Shown here: in pieces, positions 8,901-16,654 of the stretch
How positions within the stretch are numbered: the first letter of the stretch is position 1
How the letters are laid out: each line of letters begins with the position of its first letter
Source of the DNA: Candidatus Rifleibacteriota bacterium
GTDB lineage: Bacteria; Muiribacteriota; Ozemobacteria; Ozemobacterales; Ozemobacteraceae
Assembly: GCA_905236675.1 (NCBI GenBank)
Contig: CAJOND010000028.1
Span: 22,610-86,609, forward strand
Length of the DNA: 64,000 nt
Reading direction: 5' to 3'
Translations under genes and position numbers: made by a program
The notes under the pieces: generated by a model
Databases searched by the model: none
What the model was told of the DNA's origin: nothing
Seen by the model: only the letters and a program-made list of their open reading frames with translations

Positions 8901-11015
8901 ATAGATTATGGAATTAAAGCTGAAAATTCTATTGAAATATTTATAAATAGTACTCCACAGATTGAATTCAAGAACGCTACTAACGACACAATAAGATTTG
9001 ATACAGGCTGTAATGCGACATTTAGTGTTACTTTGAGAGAAGATAATCCTAATGAAGCTTTAAGTCTAATTTGGACAGTATATGATTTGGATAAAAACTG
9101 CGAAGAAATAACTGATCAAAGCATTCCTTCGCCAAAAGTATTCGTTTCTAATCCAATTCAACCGACAAGTGGTAAATCACCTGTTTATATGGCTGGCGTT
9201 AATGAAAAAACTGTTACTATAAACTGGAGTGATATAACTACAGAACAATTGGCAAGCGGTGCAAAGCGTGTTTATGTCTGTGCTGCTGACGCATATGGTA
9301 AAGCAGCCACAGCTTCAGTAGATATTTTGGTAAATACGCTTCCTGTATTTGTAAATGTAGTTGGAGAAAGAAAAGTTAAAATTGAAGTTCCTAATACTGC
9401 ATCAGATAGTGGTGAAGATTATCAGTATTTTAAAGAACAATATGCTACAACAACAACAGATATACCAGTATTCTTAGTTGCAGGTAATCCAAGCATGGAA
9501 TTTAACTTTACTTCTAATGCCTATGATGCAGAATATCCTACCTTCTTTGATGAACATGAAGAAAATATAACTTGGCATTATACATATGTTGATCCTTCTA
9601 CTGGTGAAAAGATTCCAATGTCATTGAAAGGCAAAAGCGTTCATGGAAGATTCCCGATAGGAGCTAACACTGTTAATGTAGAATGTAGGGACTTCTTCTA
9701 TAATTATTATTCAAAAGATGGAGACTCAACAATTTACAACCATATGTGTATTGCAACATGCTCTGAAGATTTCTATTTATGGCAATCTATGGCGTGGGAA
9801 TTTGATGGTGATGTTATAAAAACAAACAGTTTAGTAGATGCAGGAACAAAACTGTTTGAGGCATATACTGCTAATACTTTATATCAGACAACTAACAACC
9901 ACTTCATGGTAACTTTCGGAACTCCTGGTGAACCAGAAAACTGTGCAACATATACAGTATATTTTGAACTAAGTCCAGGTATTAATCATACTTGTTTTGT
10001 AGTTAACCCAGGATTTGTAACTCCTTTGATGGAATTCTTCATGTATGAATCAAATTCTTATAAATCTACTGATCCTCGAACTATAGATTTGCCTTTAGAT
10101 GGTAATATTATTACTCTTCAAAGATTTAATGAGAACGAGTATATTATGTTGACTAAGACTATAGCATCTAGTCCTGCTTATACAGATGGAGTAACTCAAT
10201 TGTTTACAAGATATAATGATGATATTAATGATAAAGATGAATATTGGAGTGATATAGCTTCTTATTCAGCATTTTTGATAGAAGACACGGATGATGGAGA
10301 TTATTCAAAATATAAAGCATACAGAGGGTATGAAGCAGGACATCCATCAGATGATAAATATGCTGAAAGAATAATTTCAATGACTTATTGCGATGCTAGT
10401 GATGATACGGCAGGAGCAATGTTACTGCATAATTGGAAGGGAACTACAGATGTGTTGGCTGCTTATAAAAATGATAGAAAATGGTTCCTTGACGATAATA
10501 ATTCCCATCCTTTATATGCATTAGATGGCACAAATCTAAGATTAACATCCGATTCAAAAGTCAGATTTTTAAATAAATTGAGTAATGATTTGTCACAAAA
10601 GTTATTCGTGACAGACACAATGAATAATAGAATAATTAGGTGTGACAAGTCATTCACAAATGCTAATACAATAGTTTCTTCTTATCCTGTTGATGTTTGT
10701 ACCACTAATTCAGAATACTTGTTCTCACTTACTGGAAGTGATGGCGGTTTTGAAAAGGGTTTAACATTATATGCTATTGATAATGGCAGTGCAACGGCTC
10801 TTGTTCATTTTGCTGATCAAATATCATCATCTGATCCTCTTAAAGCCAATTTTAATTATAGAGCTGGTAAGGTTCTCAATCCTAAATCTATAATTTATTA
10901 CACTGTGAAGAATGGTGAAAACTATTATGGTGGTTTAATGATTTTGGAAGAAGGTAGAACTAGAAAGAACAGAATTCAGCTTATTCGCTCTAATAAAGGA
11001 GATTGGCTTAAATAA
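5961..11015 (+). CDS. Very large Ig/PKD-like repeat lipoprotein (1684 aa)
   Basis: The N-terminus (basic MAENNRN, hydrophobic core, then FYGCGS) is a lipoprotein-type signal with Cys near residue 26; the residues at -3/-2 are atypical for a lipobox. Then come a carboxypeptidase-regulatory-like domain (about 145-215) and a row of cadherin/PKD/Ig-like domains, each about 95-110 residues, recognisable by repeats such as VTFNAVAQDLNNDELTFIWE, VTLIATDTDGDVL and LTLVANDPENETLSFIW. The last 150 residues (KLFVTDTMNNRIIRCD and onward) resemble NHL-type propeller blades. It is probably a surface protein for adhesion or polymer binding; no catalytic domain was recognised. It is monocistronic: own promoter upstream and a strong terminator downstream. 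Confidence 0.85.
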   Translation: MAENNRNISIFLLVLALMGAALFYGCGSATSDSIPAIEFSISGSYSSEGLTSVNVSSTRAVSGLAAGILIYSESDPTNYADIDETNKTYLIKNLKPGTHYIVFRHIPNGIYGKNYIYRSSKPVVLTDASPAQVLNEVLRATEGTISITGKVTNTNGQLITPTPTLTLWGQTIEVNPITGEFTTPLMPERTTADLIINAINYQQTSVPLVFESNPAYYEFTAVDTTNNNVPPTVSLSSKNSKYNVKSTVTFNAVAQDLNNDELTFIWEIESCTANDKGILELSSETQEGSTYKSEYYWTAPEDDCMATITVKVVEKNTLQQLSAKAKLKIQIGTGEYHPNTKPQIISTNIYPQSLYGSRNYTVTLIATDTDGDVLTNSLSITPANGTLSKTSGNTWSWKTPDLESSTAYTLAFVSKDPRGNIASLTRTVNVGKTQPNADPVIVSQNPSSVANIMSGRELALTLVANDPENETLSFIWSSTFGELTQTSKNGGTASATWLAPYVNVNTSTKINCTVSDPQGSIAIATFSITVAPDPAKMPPDITINMSGTDVVVYNTDILLFKAGETMKLAGMATDSNQHISIENPTSYKWEYRCTDYNPEDLTGSNEYKLITQSNVAELPITSDITPGNYIIRLSVTDANGITGEQTKQFRVNSLPIAEIICNGNAIGSDGRMTTHTASEFDIGGIKYDVFNYNVATPSFTASCTDIETDPSVIQSYARWVHNGELKTGATYRPTITATGTNVLELTTRDSKGEWSATATYQYFVNSAPVFDVATSTKIGFIDADTITLDVSVRDDAPGLSLTWYFCYKSESETNYSDYIKMTGIGNNPVETEDNMIAVSIATSANDLLALGNDFKIKLVATDKMGLQTENNDIIFSVITPHTIKPFTVASGTYYSNQEPSSFEQLIQLYGTITKYDFEANQAFSIKSGATDYESAMTWVWTDNGSDIGEAFVDSSAGYILNGYTISDQFGTHTIKLEGTSIDYGIKAENSIEIFINSTPQIEFKNATNDTIRFDTGCNATFSVTLREDNPNEALSLIWTVYDLDKNCEEITDQSIPSPKVFVSNPIQPTSGKSPVYMAGVNEKTVTINWSDITTEQLASGAKRVYVCAADAYGKAATASVDILVNTLPVFVNVVGERKVKIEVPNTASDSGEDYQYFKEQYATTTTDIPVFLVAGNPSMEFNFTSNAYDAEYPTFFDEHEENITWHYTYVDPSTGEKIPMSLKGKSVHGRFPIGANTVNVECRDFFYNYYSKDGDSTIYNHMCIATCSEDFYLWQSMAWEFDGDVIKTNSLVDAGTKLFEAYTANTLYQTTNNHFMVTFGTPGEPENCATYTVYFELSPGINHTCFVVNPGFVTPLMEFFMYESNSYKSTDPRTIDLPLDGNIITLQRFNENEYIMLTKTIASSPAYTDGVTQLFTRYNDDINDKDEYWSDIASYSAFLIEDTDDGDYSKYKAYRGYEAGHPSDDKYAERIISMTYCDASDDTAGAMLLHNWKGTTDVLAAYKNDRKWFLDDNNSHPLYALDGTNLRLTSDSKVRFLNKLSNDLSQKLFVTDTMNNRIIRCDKSFTNANTIVSSYPVDVCTTNSEYLFSLTGSDGGFEKGLTLYAIDNGSATALVHFADQISSSDPLKANFNYRAGKVLNPKSIIYYTVKNGENYYGGLMILEEGRTRKNRIQLIRSNKGDWLK

Positions 11016-11027
11016 GGTTTAATAGCA

Positions 11028-11065
11028 CAAAAAAAGCACTTATAATTATATAAGTGCTTTTTTTG
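11028..11065 (+). terminator. Strong Rho-independent terminator (usable both ways)
   Basis: A 17-bp stem (arms 11028-11044 and 11049-11065, 4-nt loop) contains AAAAAAAGCAC on one arm and GTGCTTTTTTT on the other. It ends the lipoprotein transcript and, read the other way, the convergent hydrolase gene. Confidence 0.9.
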
Positions 11066-11122
11066 TATGTAGTAAACTTTTTATCTAAAACATATCTGGA
11101 TTTGATGTATAAAAAAGCTAAA

Positions 11123-11977
11123 CTAAAATATAGCTTTTTTAATAAATTCAATACAGTAATCTGGATTTAAATAGGGCATGAAATGTCCATTAGACTCAGA
11201 TATTTCTGTTTTGATATTCGGAATAAGAGAAATTATTTCTTTTTGTTTTTCTATATTAGTAATAGCATCTTTAGAACCAAAAACAGCAAAAGAAGGAACA
11301 GATATCTTTTTAATCTCTTCTTTTAATTCATTTTGTATTTTGATTCTGGTATTATTATCGTTAATAAAAGCCAAAATGCTTTCAAATCTTGCTATTCTTT
11401 GCAAACTGTTATCGATATAATCTTCTGTTGGTTTTTCTGGAGAAAAAGTATCGGTAATTCTTTTGGTAAAAATCGTTTCATAATCATAAGGAACGAAAAT
11501 TCCTAATATAGTTCCAATAAAAAAGTTTTTTGCAAATTTTGGAAGAGACGATAATTTATCATCAGGATTTTCAGGAGAAATATATGGATTTATTAAAATT
11601 AATCCTTTAACTTTGTCAGGGTATTTTATTGCAATTTTTATTGCGGTAAGACAACCATAGTCATAGCCTAAAATCCAACCTTTTTTATCTAGTTTGGCGT
11701 TAATTAGAGAAGCATAGATAGAGGTATCTTGCCATAAATCTTCTTTTTCAGAAAATAGTTCATCTGTAAGGTTATGTCCAAATCTATCTGGTGCAATTAA
11801 TTTTATGTTTGTATTTTCTAATTTGGACATCATATTAGAAAAAATACTTTTTGTTCCTGGATTACCATGAAAACAAAGAATTGGCTCTCCTCTTCCTGCA
11901 AATGAAAATGATATTTTTGTATCTTGGATGGTTATAGAAGATATTTGTTCTAAACTAGGCATTTTTAACAACCCCAT
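11123..11977 (-). CDS. Alpha/beta hydrolase with an Asp nucleophile
   Basis: The oxyanion block ILCFHGNPGTKSIF and the nucleophile elbow WILGYDYGCLTA are clear. At the centre of the elbow is Asp106 (G-Y-D-Y-G), not Ser. Asp nucleophiles are the hallmark of haloalkane dehalogenases, fluoroacetate dehalogenases and epoxide hydrolases, and the HGNP motif also fits that group. The acid is probably in AVFGSKDAITN, and the base is the His in SNGHFMPYL near the C-terminus. The substrate cannot be named. ATG 11962 (MPSLEQ) is an alternative start five codons in. It stands alone between two terminators. Confidence 0.8.
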   Translation of the reverse strand: MGLLKMPSLEQISSITIQDTKISFSFAGRGEPILCFHGNPGTKSIFSNMMSKLENTNIKLIAPDRFGHNLTDELFSEKEDLWQDTSIYASLINAKLDKKGWILGYDYGCLTAIKIAIKYPDKVKGLILINPYISPENPDDKLSSLPKFAKNFFIGTILGIFVPYDYETIFTKRITDTFSPEKPTEDYIDNSLQRIARFESILAFINDNNTRIKIQNELKEEIKKISVPSFAVFGSKDAITNIEKQKEIISLIPNIKTEISESNGHFMPYLNPDYCIEFIKKAIF

Positions 11978-12033
11978 ATAATATTTGGAATAATTCTAAC
12001 ACATTTTAATGCTTTATCAAAAGTATTCAAAAG

Positions 12034-12071
12034 AAAAAAGACGCTTTCATTAATTATGAAAGCGCCTTTTT
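12034..12071 (-). terminator. Rho-independent terminator of the SLH/Ig-like gene
   Basis: On the minus strand the stem CGCTTTCAT/ATGAAAGCG with a 5-nt loop is followed by TCTTTTTT. It sits 15 bp after the stop codon at 12086. A-rich flanks on the other side make it potentially bidirectional. Confidence 0.85.
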
Positions 12072-12085
12072 CACTTAACTAACAA

Positions 12086-14719
12086 TCAGCTATTCAGTTG
12101 TCTAACTTTGGTTTCTAATTGATTAAGATTTACGCCTTGATTTTTTAGGAAGTTTTCAAACCATGCAGTGTTTACACCGTAGGATTTTAATTCGTTCCTA
12201 TATTCTATAATTAATTGTTCTAATTCAATCATATCCGCAACACGAAGTTTAGTTGAATTAGTATTCTGCATTGATTTTAAATTATTCAGTGCGTTATTAA
12301 TTGCACTGGCAAATTCGTATCTTGTTACATTGTCTGTGAATGTAAAGGGGTAAGCATTAAGAATACCTTTACTTGTTATATGTTTCATGGATTTGAAAGA
12401 CCAATGTTTTGAAGACACATAAGTGAAAGAAGATGTTGAAGTATTAGAACTAACATTTCTTTGATTATTTGTATTGGCTGTTTGAGATGGAGTAGCTTTC
12501 ACTTTGCTGTCAACTAGAGGAATGTAGAAAGCTGAGTCTGCTTCGGCTGTTTTTGCTAAAGTAGGCATATATTGATTTCTAGTATCTGAACTTGTTGAAA
12601 AAGTCCAAGAAAATCTTTGAGCAAGCTGTTCACCAGATTTGCTTAGGATTTTGTCGCTAACAATTACTTTATGTTCTGTTTTGGCTTCAAGAGGTCTAGA
12701 AGGCTCAAATATAGCTCTATTATTACGCTTGTCATAAGTTACTTTACCGTCTACTCTTGTTTGATTTGCAAATACAGAAATATTTATGTTGTTGACTGTT
12801 TTAGGATCACAAGCTTCTGTAAAGTGAACTGCGATTTTTGATTTCCTTGAAATATTATCAGAATTCAAGCCTGGATATATCGAAGAAACTTTAAAGGCAT
12901 TTAAAGCTTTTGCATCAGCTTTTGCAGAAGCTCTAACTGTTTTATCTGCCCCGGACATATAGGGATTGCTATTTTGAGCAAATGGGTTGTTCTGTGGCTG
13001 AGTATATAAGTTATTCTGATTGTAATTCTGCTGATAAGCATTATTAGCGCTTTGAGCATTAGTATTGATGTTTGCATTATCAAAGCTTTCCAGTTCTCTA
13101 GCTTCATTTTGAGGAGAAACATTTGAAGCAATGCTTTGAACTGGGGCATTAGGCATAGCTGGAGCCGCTGCTGGAGCTATCGTAGCAAACATAGAATTAA
13201 TACCGCTTTTTATAGGACGACCGTATAGGTCTGTAATGCCTTGTGTTACAACGATCCTATAATTCTTTTCGGCATCAAGTAAGCCTACAGGAGTAAGAGT
13301 TGCTTGTTTATGTCCTTTAAAATAATGAATTTTAGCAGGAACTGGTCCAAAATCATCTTCCAGTCTGAAAGTAAATTCATTTAATGTTTCTGCTTTAATT
13401 TCATCGCTGAAACTTATAGTAACAGGTTGAGTAAGGTTTGAAACTTTAGAACCATTTTGGGGTGCTAGGCCTGTTAATTGAACCTGTTCTGCGACTGGTG
13501 TCTGCTGGTGTTGTAACTGAGCTTGAGCTCTGGCAACTTGAAGTTGATTAATAGAGTAATTACTCATATTGGGTGCAAAAGCAGCATTTGATTGGTTATC
13601 AAAAGGATTTTCAATATTAGATTTAAGTGCTTGGGCAGAAGAAGTTATATTTTGAGAAGCATTCTGCAAAGCATACTGAGAATTTTGCATACTGTTCTGA
13701 AAATTGGCCTGAGCATTTGAATAATTCTGGCTAATATTTTGTTGATAGTTATTATATGCTTGGTTTAAATTCTGTTGACTTTGTTGATACTGATTCTGTC
13801 CTTGAGCAAAAATATTTTGTATTTGTGTGGCAGAATTAGATAGATTGTTAGCTGTTTCAACTACATTCGTAGTCACTTTATCTTCAAGTTCATATTTTTT
13901 GCTAGCTACTTCATTAGCATTGTCAGCTAATTTAAATGGTATAAGAGTTTTCTTTGCTAGTTTTTTACCAGAAGTGGAAGCAATAGATTTTTCTATTGTA
14001 ATCGCATAGGATGCATTGGTTTTTAGTGAATTTCTAGGACTTACTGTGATTGTCTTCATGTCTTTAGACAATCTGTAGTCTATGCCAACTGGTCGGTTAT
14101 TTTCATATAGCTGGACTGGTGCAGTTTTTAAAGAAGCTACATCCAAAGGTTCAGAGAAAGTTACTTCCATTGGAGAATCTGGTCTAATTGTTCCAGCACC
14201 CATGCTGGCATTGGTTAAAACTAAATTTTTTGTATTCTGTGTTTGGTTATTGTTTGAAGTAGTATTTGCTTTAGAGATAGAATTTGTATTTGGAGTTGTT
14301 TCGCCCAAATTAGCTGTCTGAAAACTCCAGACTTTTTCTGAAGTTCTTCCTAATCCATCATAAAAGGAAACCTGGGCGGTATAAGTTTGTCCTTGAGATA
14401 ATGGCTGGCTTGCTTTAAACATTATTTGGTGAGCTGCAGGATTATAGAATAATTCACCATTTACTGGTTCTGTACCATTAAAAAGGTTAAAGCTGACATT
14501 TTGATAAAAAGATTGATTGATTGCACCACCAAATTCAACAGTTAGTGGTGTTTCGGGCGATATTCCTGTCGCCATATTTTCTGGAAAATAATTGACAACA
14601 TTTATTGCTGTCGTTTCTGCTATATAATTTCCGTTACTTATTGCTGCTTTGACTGGCGAGCTTTGACTAAAAGCTGCAAACAAGGCACAAAGTAAAGCTA
14701 ATCTTGTCCAACGTTTCAT
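12086..14719 (-). CDS. Exported Big_5/SbsA-type Ig-like protein with C-terminal SLH domain
   Basis: A signal peptide (MKRWTRLALLCALFAAFSQS, cleavage near VKA/AIS) is followed by Ig-like domains of the Big_5/SbsA type at roughly 38-135, 165-265, 420-515 and 625-720. Each has the pattern SPETPLTVEF ... SQGQTYTAQV ... WSFQT. Residues 295-410 are Gln/Asn-rich low complexity (FAQGQNQYQQSQQNLNQAY). Near 785-840 lies one SLH-like domain (HWSFKSMKHITSKGILNAYP, then TRYEFASAINNAL), followed by a coiled segment (LEQLIIEYRNELKSYGVN) like that after the SLH domain of outer-membrane tether proteins. It probably anchors to the cell wall. Monocistronic, with an AGGAGG-type ribosome site and its own terminator. 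Confidence 0.82.
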   Translation of the reverse strand: MKRWTRLALLCALFAAFSQSSPVKAAISNGNYIAETTAINVVNYFPENMATGISPETPLTVEFGGAINQSFYQNVSFNLFNGTEPVNGELFYNPAAHQIMFKASQPLSQGQTYTAQVSFYDGLGRTSEKVWSFQTANLGETTPNTNSISKANTTSNNNQTQNTKNLVLTNASMGAGTIRPDSPMEVTFSEPLDVASLKTAPVQLYENNRPVGIDYRLSKDMKTITVSPRNSLKTNASYAITIEKSIASTSGKKLAKKTLIPFKLADNANEVASKKYELEDKVTTNVVETANNLSNSATQIQNIFAQGQNQYQQSQQNLNQAYNNYQQNISQNYSNAQANFQNSMQNSQYALQNASQNITSSAQALKSNIENPFDNQSNAAFAPNMSNYSINQLQVARAQAQLQHQQTPVAEQVQLTGLAPQNGSKVSNLTQPVTISFSDEIKAETLNEFTFRLEDDFGPVPAKIHYFKGHKQATLTPVGLLDAEKNYRIVVTQGITDLYGRPIKSGINSMFATIAPAAAPAMPNAPVQSIASNVSPQNEARELESFDNANINTNAQSANNAYQQNYNQNNLYTQPQNNPFAQNSNPYMSGADKTVRASAKADAKALNAFKVSSIYPGLNSDNISRKSKIAVHFTEACDPKTVNNINISVFANQTRVDGKVTYDKRNNRAIFEPSRPLEAKTEHKVIVSDKILSKSGEQLAQRFSWTFSTSSDTRNQYMPTLAKTAEADSAFYIPLVDSKVKATPSQTANTNNQRNVSSNTSTSSFTYVSSKHWSFKSMKHITSKGILNAYPFTFTDNVTRYEFASAINNALNNLKSMQNTNSTKLRVADMIELEQLIIEYRNELKSYGVNTAWFENFLKNQGVNLNQLETKVRQLNS

Positions 14720-14831
14720 AGTTTACCTCCTAAAGCTTATACTCTTCATCTAAATAATCGGCTTTTAGGTTAATTTGTTTAGTTCTTTTTTCTTCTTATT
14801 ATTGATAAAAAGTTTTCTTCTATCTTTTATC

Positions 14832-14860
14832 TTGTTTATAAAAATTAGAAATAGTAAAAT
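14832..14860 (+). promoter_or_regulatory. Promoter of the K+ channel gene, leaderless geometry
   Basis: TTGTTT at 14832-14837, a 17-bp spacer, and TAAAAT at 14855-14860. The -10 box ends 7 nt before ATG 14868 and there is no ribosome site, so transcription should begin at or next to the start codon. Confidence 0.5.
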
Positions 14861-14867
14861 ACTATCC

Positions 14868-15716
14868 ATGGTTAAGTTAAACTATAATGAAATTAGACAC
14901 ACCCCATCTCTTTCGCCAATACAGCGTAATATTCATGATATTATTTTTGAAGCAGATACTTTGTGGGGAAAAGTATTTGATATAACTTTATTAATACTTA
15001 TTTTCCTGAGTGTAACAATTACTGCCTTAGACAGTGTTGATAGTCTTAATATTAAATATGGTTCTTTTTTTAATACTTGTGAATGGGTTTTTACCATTCT
15101 TTTTACCATAGAATATGTATTAAGACTTTATTGTGTGGCTAAACCTTTTCATTATGCAATAAGCTTTTTTGGAATAATTGATTTGGTTGCTATTTTGCCA
15201 AACTATGTTGGTTTGTTTTTCCCCGATGTTCGTTTTTTGTCTGTTGTTAGAATATTGAGATTCTTCAGGGTGTTCAGATTATTCAAATTAGTTCATTTTA
15301 CTCATGAGGTAGATGTTCTGGTTGAATCGCTTAAACGGAGTATTAAGCGTATAGGCATTTTTACTTTTTATGTGTTTATAATTGTTTTCTGTGTTGGTTC
15401 TGTAATGTATATAATAGAAGGACCCGAAAACGGTTTTACAAGCATACCTATAAGCGTTTATTGGGCAGTAGTAACTTTAACCACTGTTGGTTACGGTGAT
15501 ATTTCCCCAAAAACTCCATTGGGACAGGCTTTTTCATTCTTTATAATGTTATTAGGCTATGGCATAATTGCTATACCTACAGGCATAGTGACATCTGAAA
15601 TGCTTATACCTAAAAAGAAAGTAATAACTACTCAGTCTTGTCCTTTTTGTTGCAGAGAAGGACATGATGCAGATGCAAAATACTGTAAATACTGTGGGAA
15701 ACCTTTAGAAGACTAA
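14868..15716 (+). CDS. Voltage-gated-type K+ channel with C-terminal zinc ribbon
   Basis: I start at ATG 14868 (MVKLNYNEIRHT); the frame is open further upstream only from a TTG. The protein has six TM helices in the ion-transport layout: S1 GKVFDITLLILIFLSV, an Arg-rich S4 (VVRILRFFRVFRLFKLVHF), and a pore with the K+ selectivity sequence TLTTVGYGDI between S5 and S6. After S6 the tail holds CPFCC ... CKYCGKPLED, a CxxC/CxxC zinc ribbon that is not part of classical Kv channels and may be a metal- or redox-sensing element. It should act in the inner membrane in potassium or membrane-potential control. The promoter at 14832 predicts a leaderless message. Confidence 0.9.
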   Translation: MVKLNYNEIRHTPSLSPIQRNIHDIIFEADTLWGKVFDITLLILIFLSVTITALDSVDSLNIKYGSFFNTCEWVFTILFTIEYVLRLYCVAKPFHYAISFFGIIDLVAILPNYVGLFFPDVRFLSVVRILRFFRVFRLFKLVHFTHEVDVLVESLKRSIKRIGIFTFYVFIIVFCVGSVMYIIEGPENGFTSIPISVYWAVVTLTTVGYGDISPKTPLGQAFSFFIMLLGYGIIAIPTGIVTSEMLIPKKKVITTQSCPFCCREGHDADAKYCKYCGKPLED

Positions 15717-15770
15717 TTATTCTTATTGGAAAACTATAAATTATTAACAAATATTTACTCAAAAATACTA

Positions 15771-15800
15771 TTGACCAATACATATAAAATAGCTTATAAA
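15771..15800 (+). promoter_or_regulatory. Sigma-70-type promoter of murI
   Basis: TTGACC at 15771-15776, 18-bp spacer, TATAAA at 15795-15800. A leader of about 28 nt with GAGCGAG precedes ATG 15835. Confidence 0.5.
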
Positions 15801-15834
15801 GTTAGACATGATACAAATTTAGAGCGAGAACAAC

Positions 15835-16644
15835 ATGGATAATAGACCTATAGGAATATTTGATTCTGGAGTTGGTGGTTTGACCGTATTTAAAGAGATA
15901 CGTAGACTCTTACCCCAGGAAAATATTATTTATTTTGGTGATACAGCAAGAGTTCCTTATGGTAACAAATCGCCATTAGTTGTACAAAAATATTCTTTAG
16001 AAATAGCTAAATTTCTAGAGATGCAAAATGTTAAGATGATTGTTATAGCTTGCAATACAGCTTCTGCTCTAGCATTATCTACTCTAAGAAATGAAGTTAG
16101 AATTCCTGTAATTGGGGTTATAGAACCTGGTGTAAGAGCGGCTATAAAATCAGCTCAGAATAATAGTATAGCTGTGATAGGAACAAGGGCAACGATTAAT
16201 TCAGAAGCTTATCAAAACAGAATAAAAAGACTCCGCAGTTCAATTAATGTTATTGCTATTCCTTGCCCTCTTTTTGTTCCTATAGTAGAAGAAAATCTTA
16301 TGAACACCAAACTTGCGGATGATGCTTTGGATATGTATTTATCCAAATTAAAAAAGACGGATATAAAATCAATAATACTTGCTTGTACTCATTATCCCTT
16401 GTTGAAAGACAAAATAAGCAGCTTTTTTGAAGGTGAAATTAATTTAGTAGATTCTGCATATGAAACAGCAAAAGAAGTTAATGAAACTCTAGAAGCGAGA
16501 AGAATTACAACAGAGCAAGATAGTTCTGGTAAAGAAAGCTTTTTTGTATCTGATAGTCCAGAAACCTTTTCTAGTATCGCTGCTAATTTCTTGAGTAGAC
16601 CAATTGATGGCAAATGTGTCTTCCATCCTTGGGCAGAGTTTTAA
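15835..16644 (+). CDS. murI: Glutamate racemase
   Basis: MurI makes D-glutamate for peptidoglycan. The N-terminal IGIFDSGVGGLTVFKEI and GDTARVPYG, and the two catalytic cysteines C73 in VIACNTASALA and C184 in ILACTHYPLL, are all present, so an active enzyme is expected. The length of 269 aa is normal. It is 10 bp upstream of the propeller protein and may be co-transcribed with it. Confidence 0.97.
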   Translation: MDNRPIGIFDSGVGGLTVFKEIRRLLPQENIIYFGDTARVPYGNKSPLVVQKYSLEIAKFLEMQNVKMIVIACNTASALALSTLRNEVRIPVIGVIEPGVRAAIKSAQNNSIAVIGTRATINSEAYQNRIKRLRSSINVIAIPCPLFVPIVEENLMNTKLADDALDMYLSKLKKTDIKSIILACTHYPLLKDKISSFFEGEINLVDSAYETAKEVNETLEARRITTEQDSSGKESFFVSDSPETFSSIAANFLSRPIDGKCVFHPWAEF

Positions 16645-16654
16645 TGGTGGTTAA

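Noticed and set aside
12901..13149. Second minus-strand frame within the Gln/Asn-rich part of the SLH protein
   Set aside because: It overlaps the real gene in another frame and only reflects the repetitive codons.
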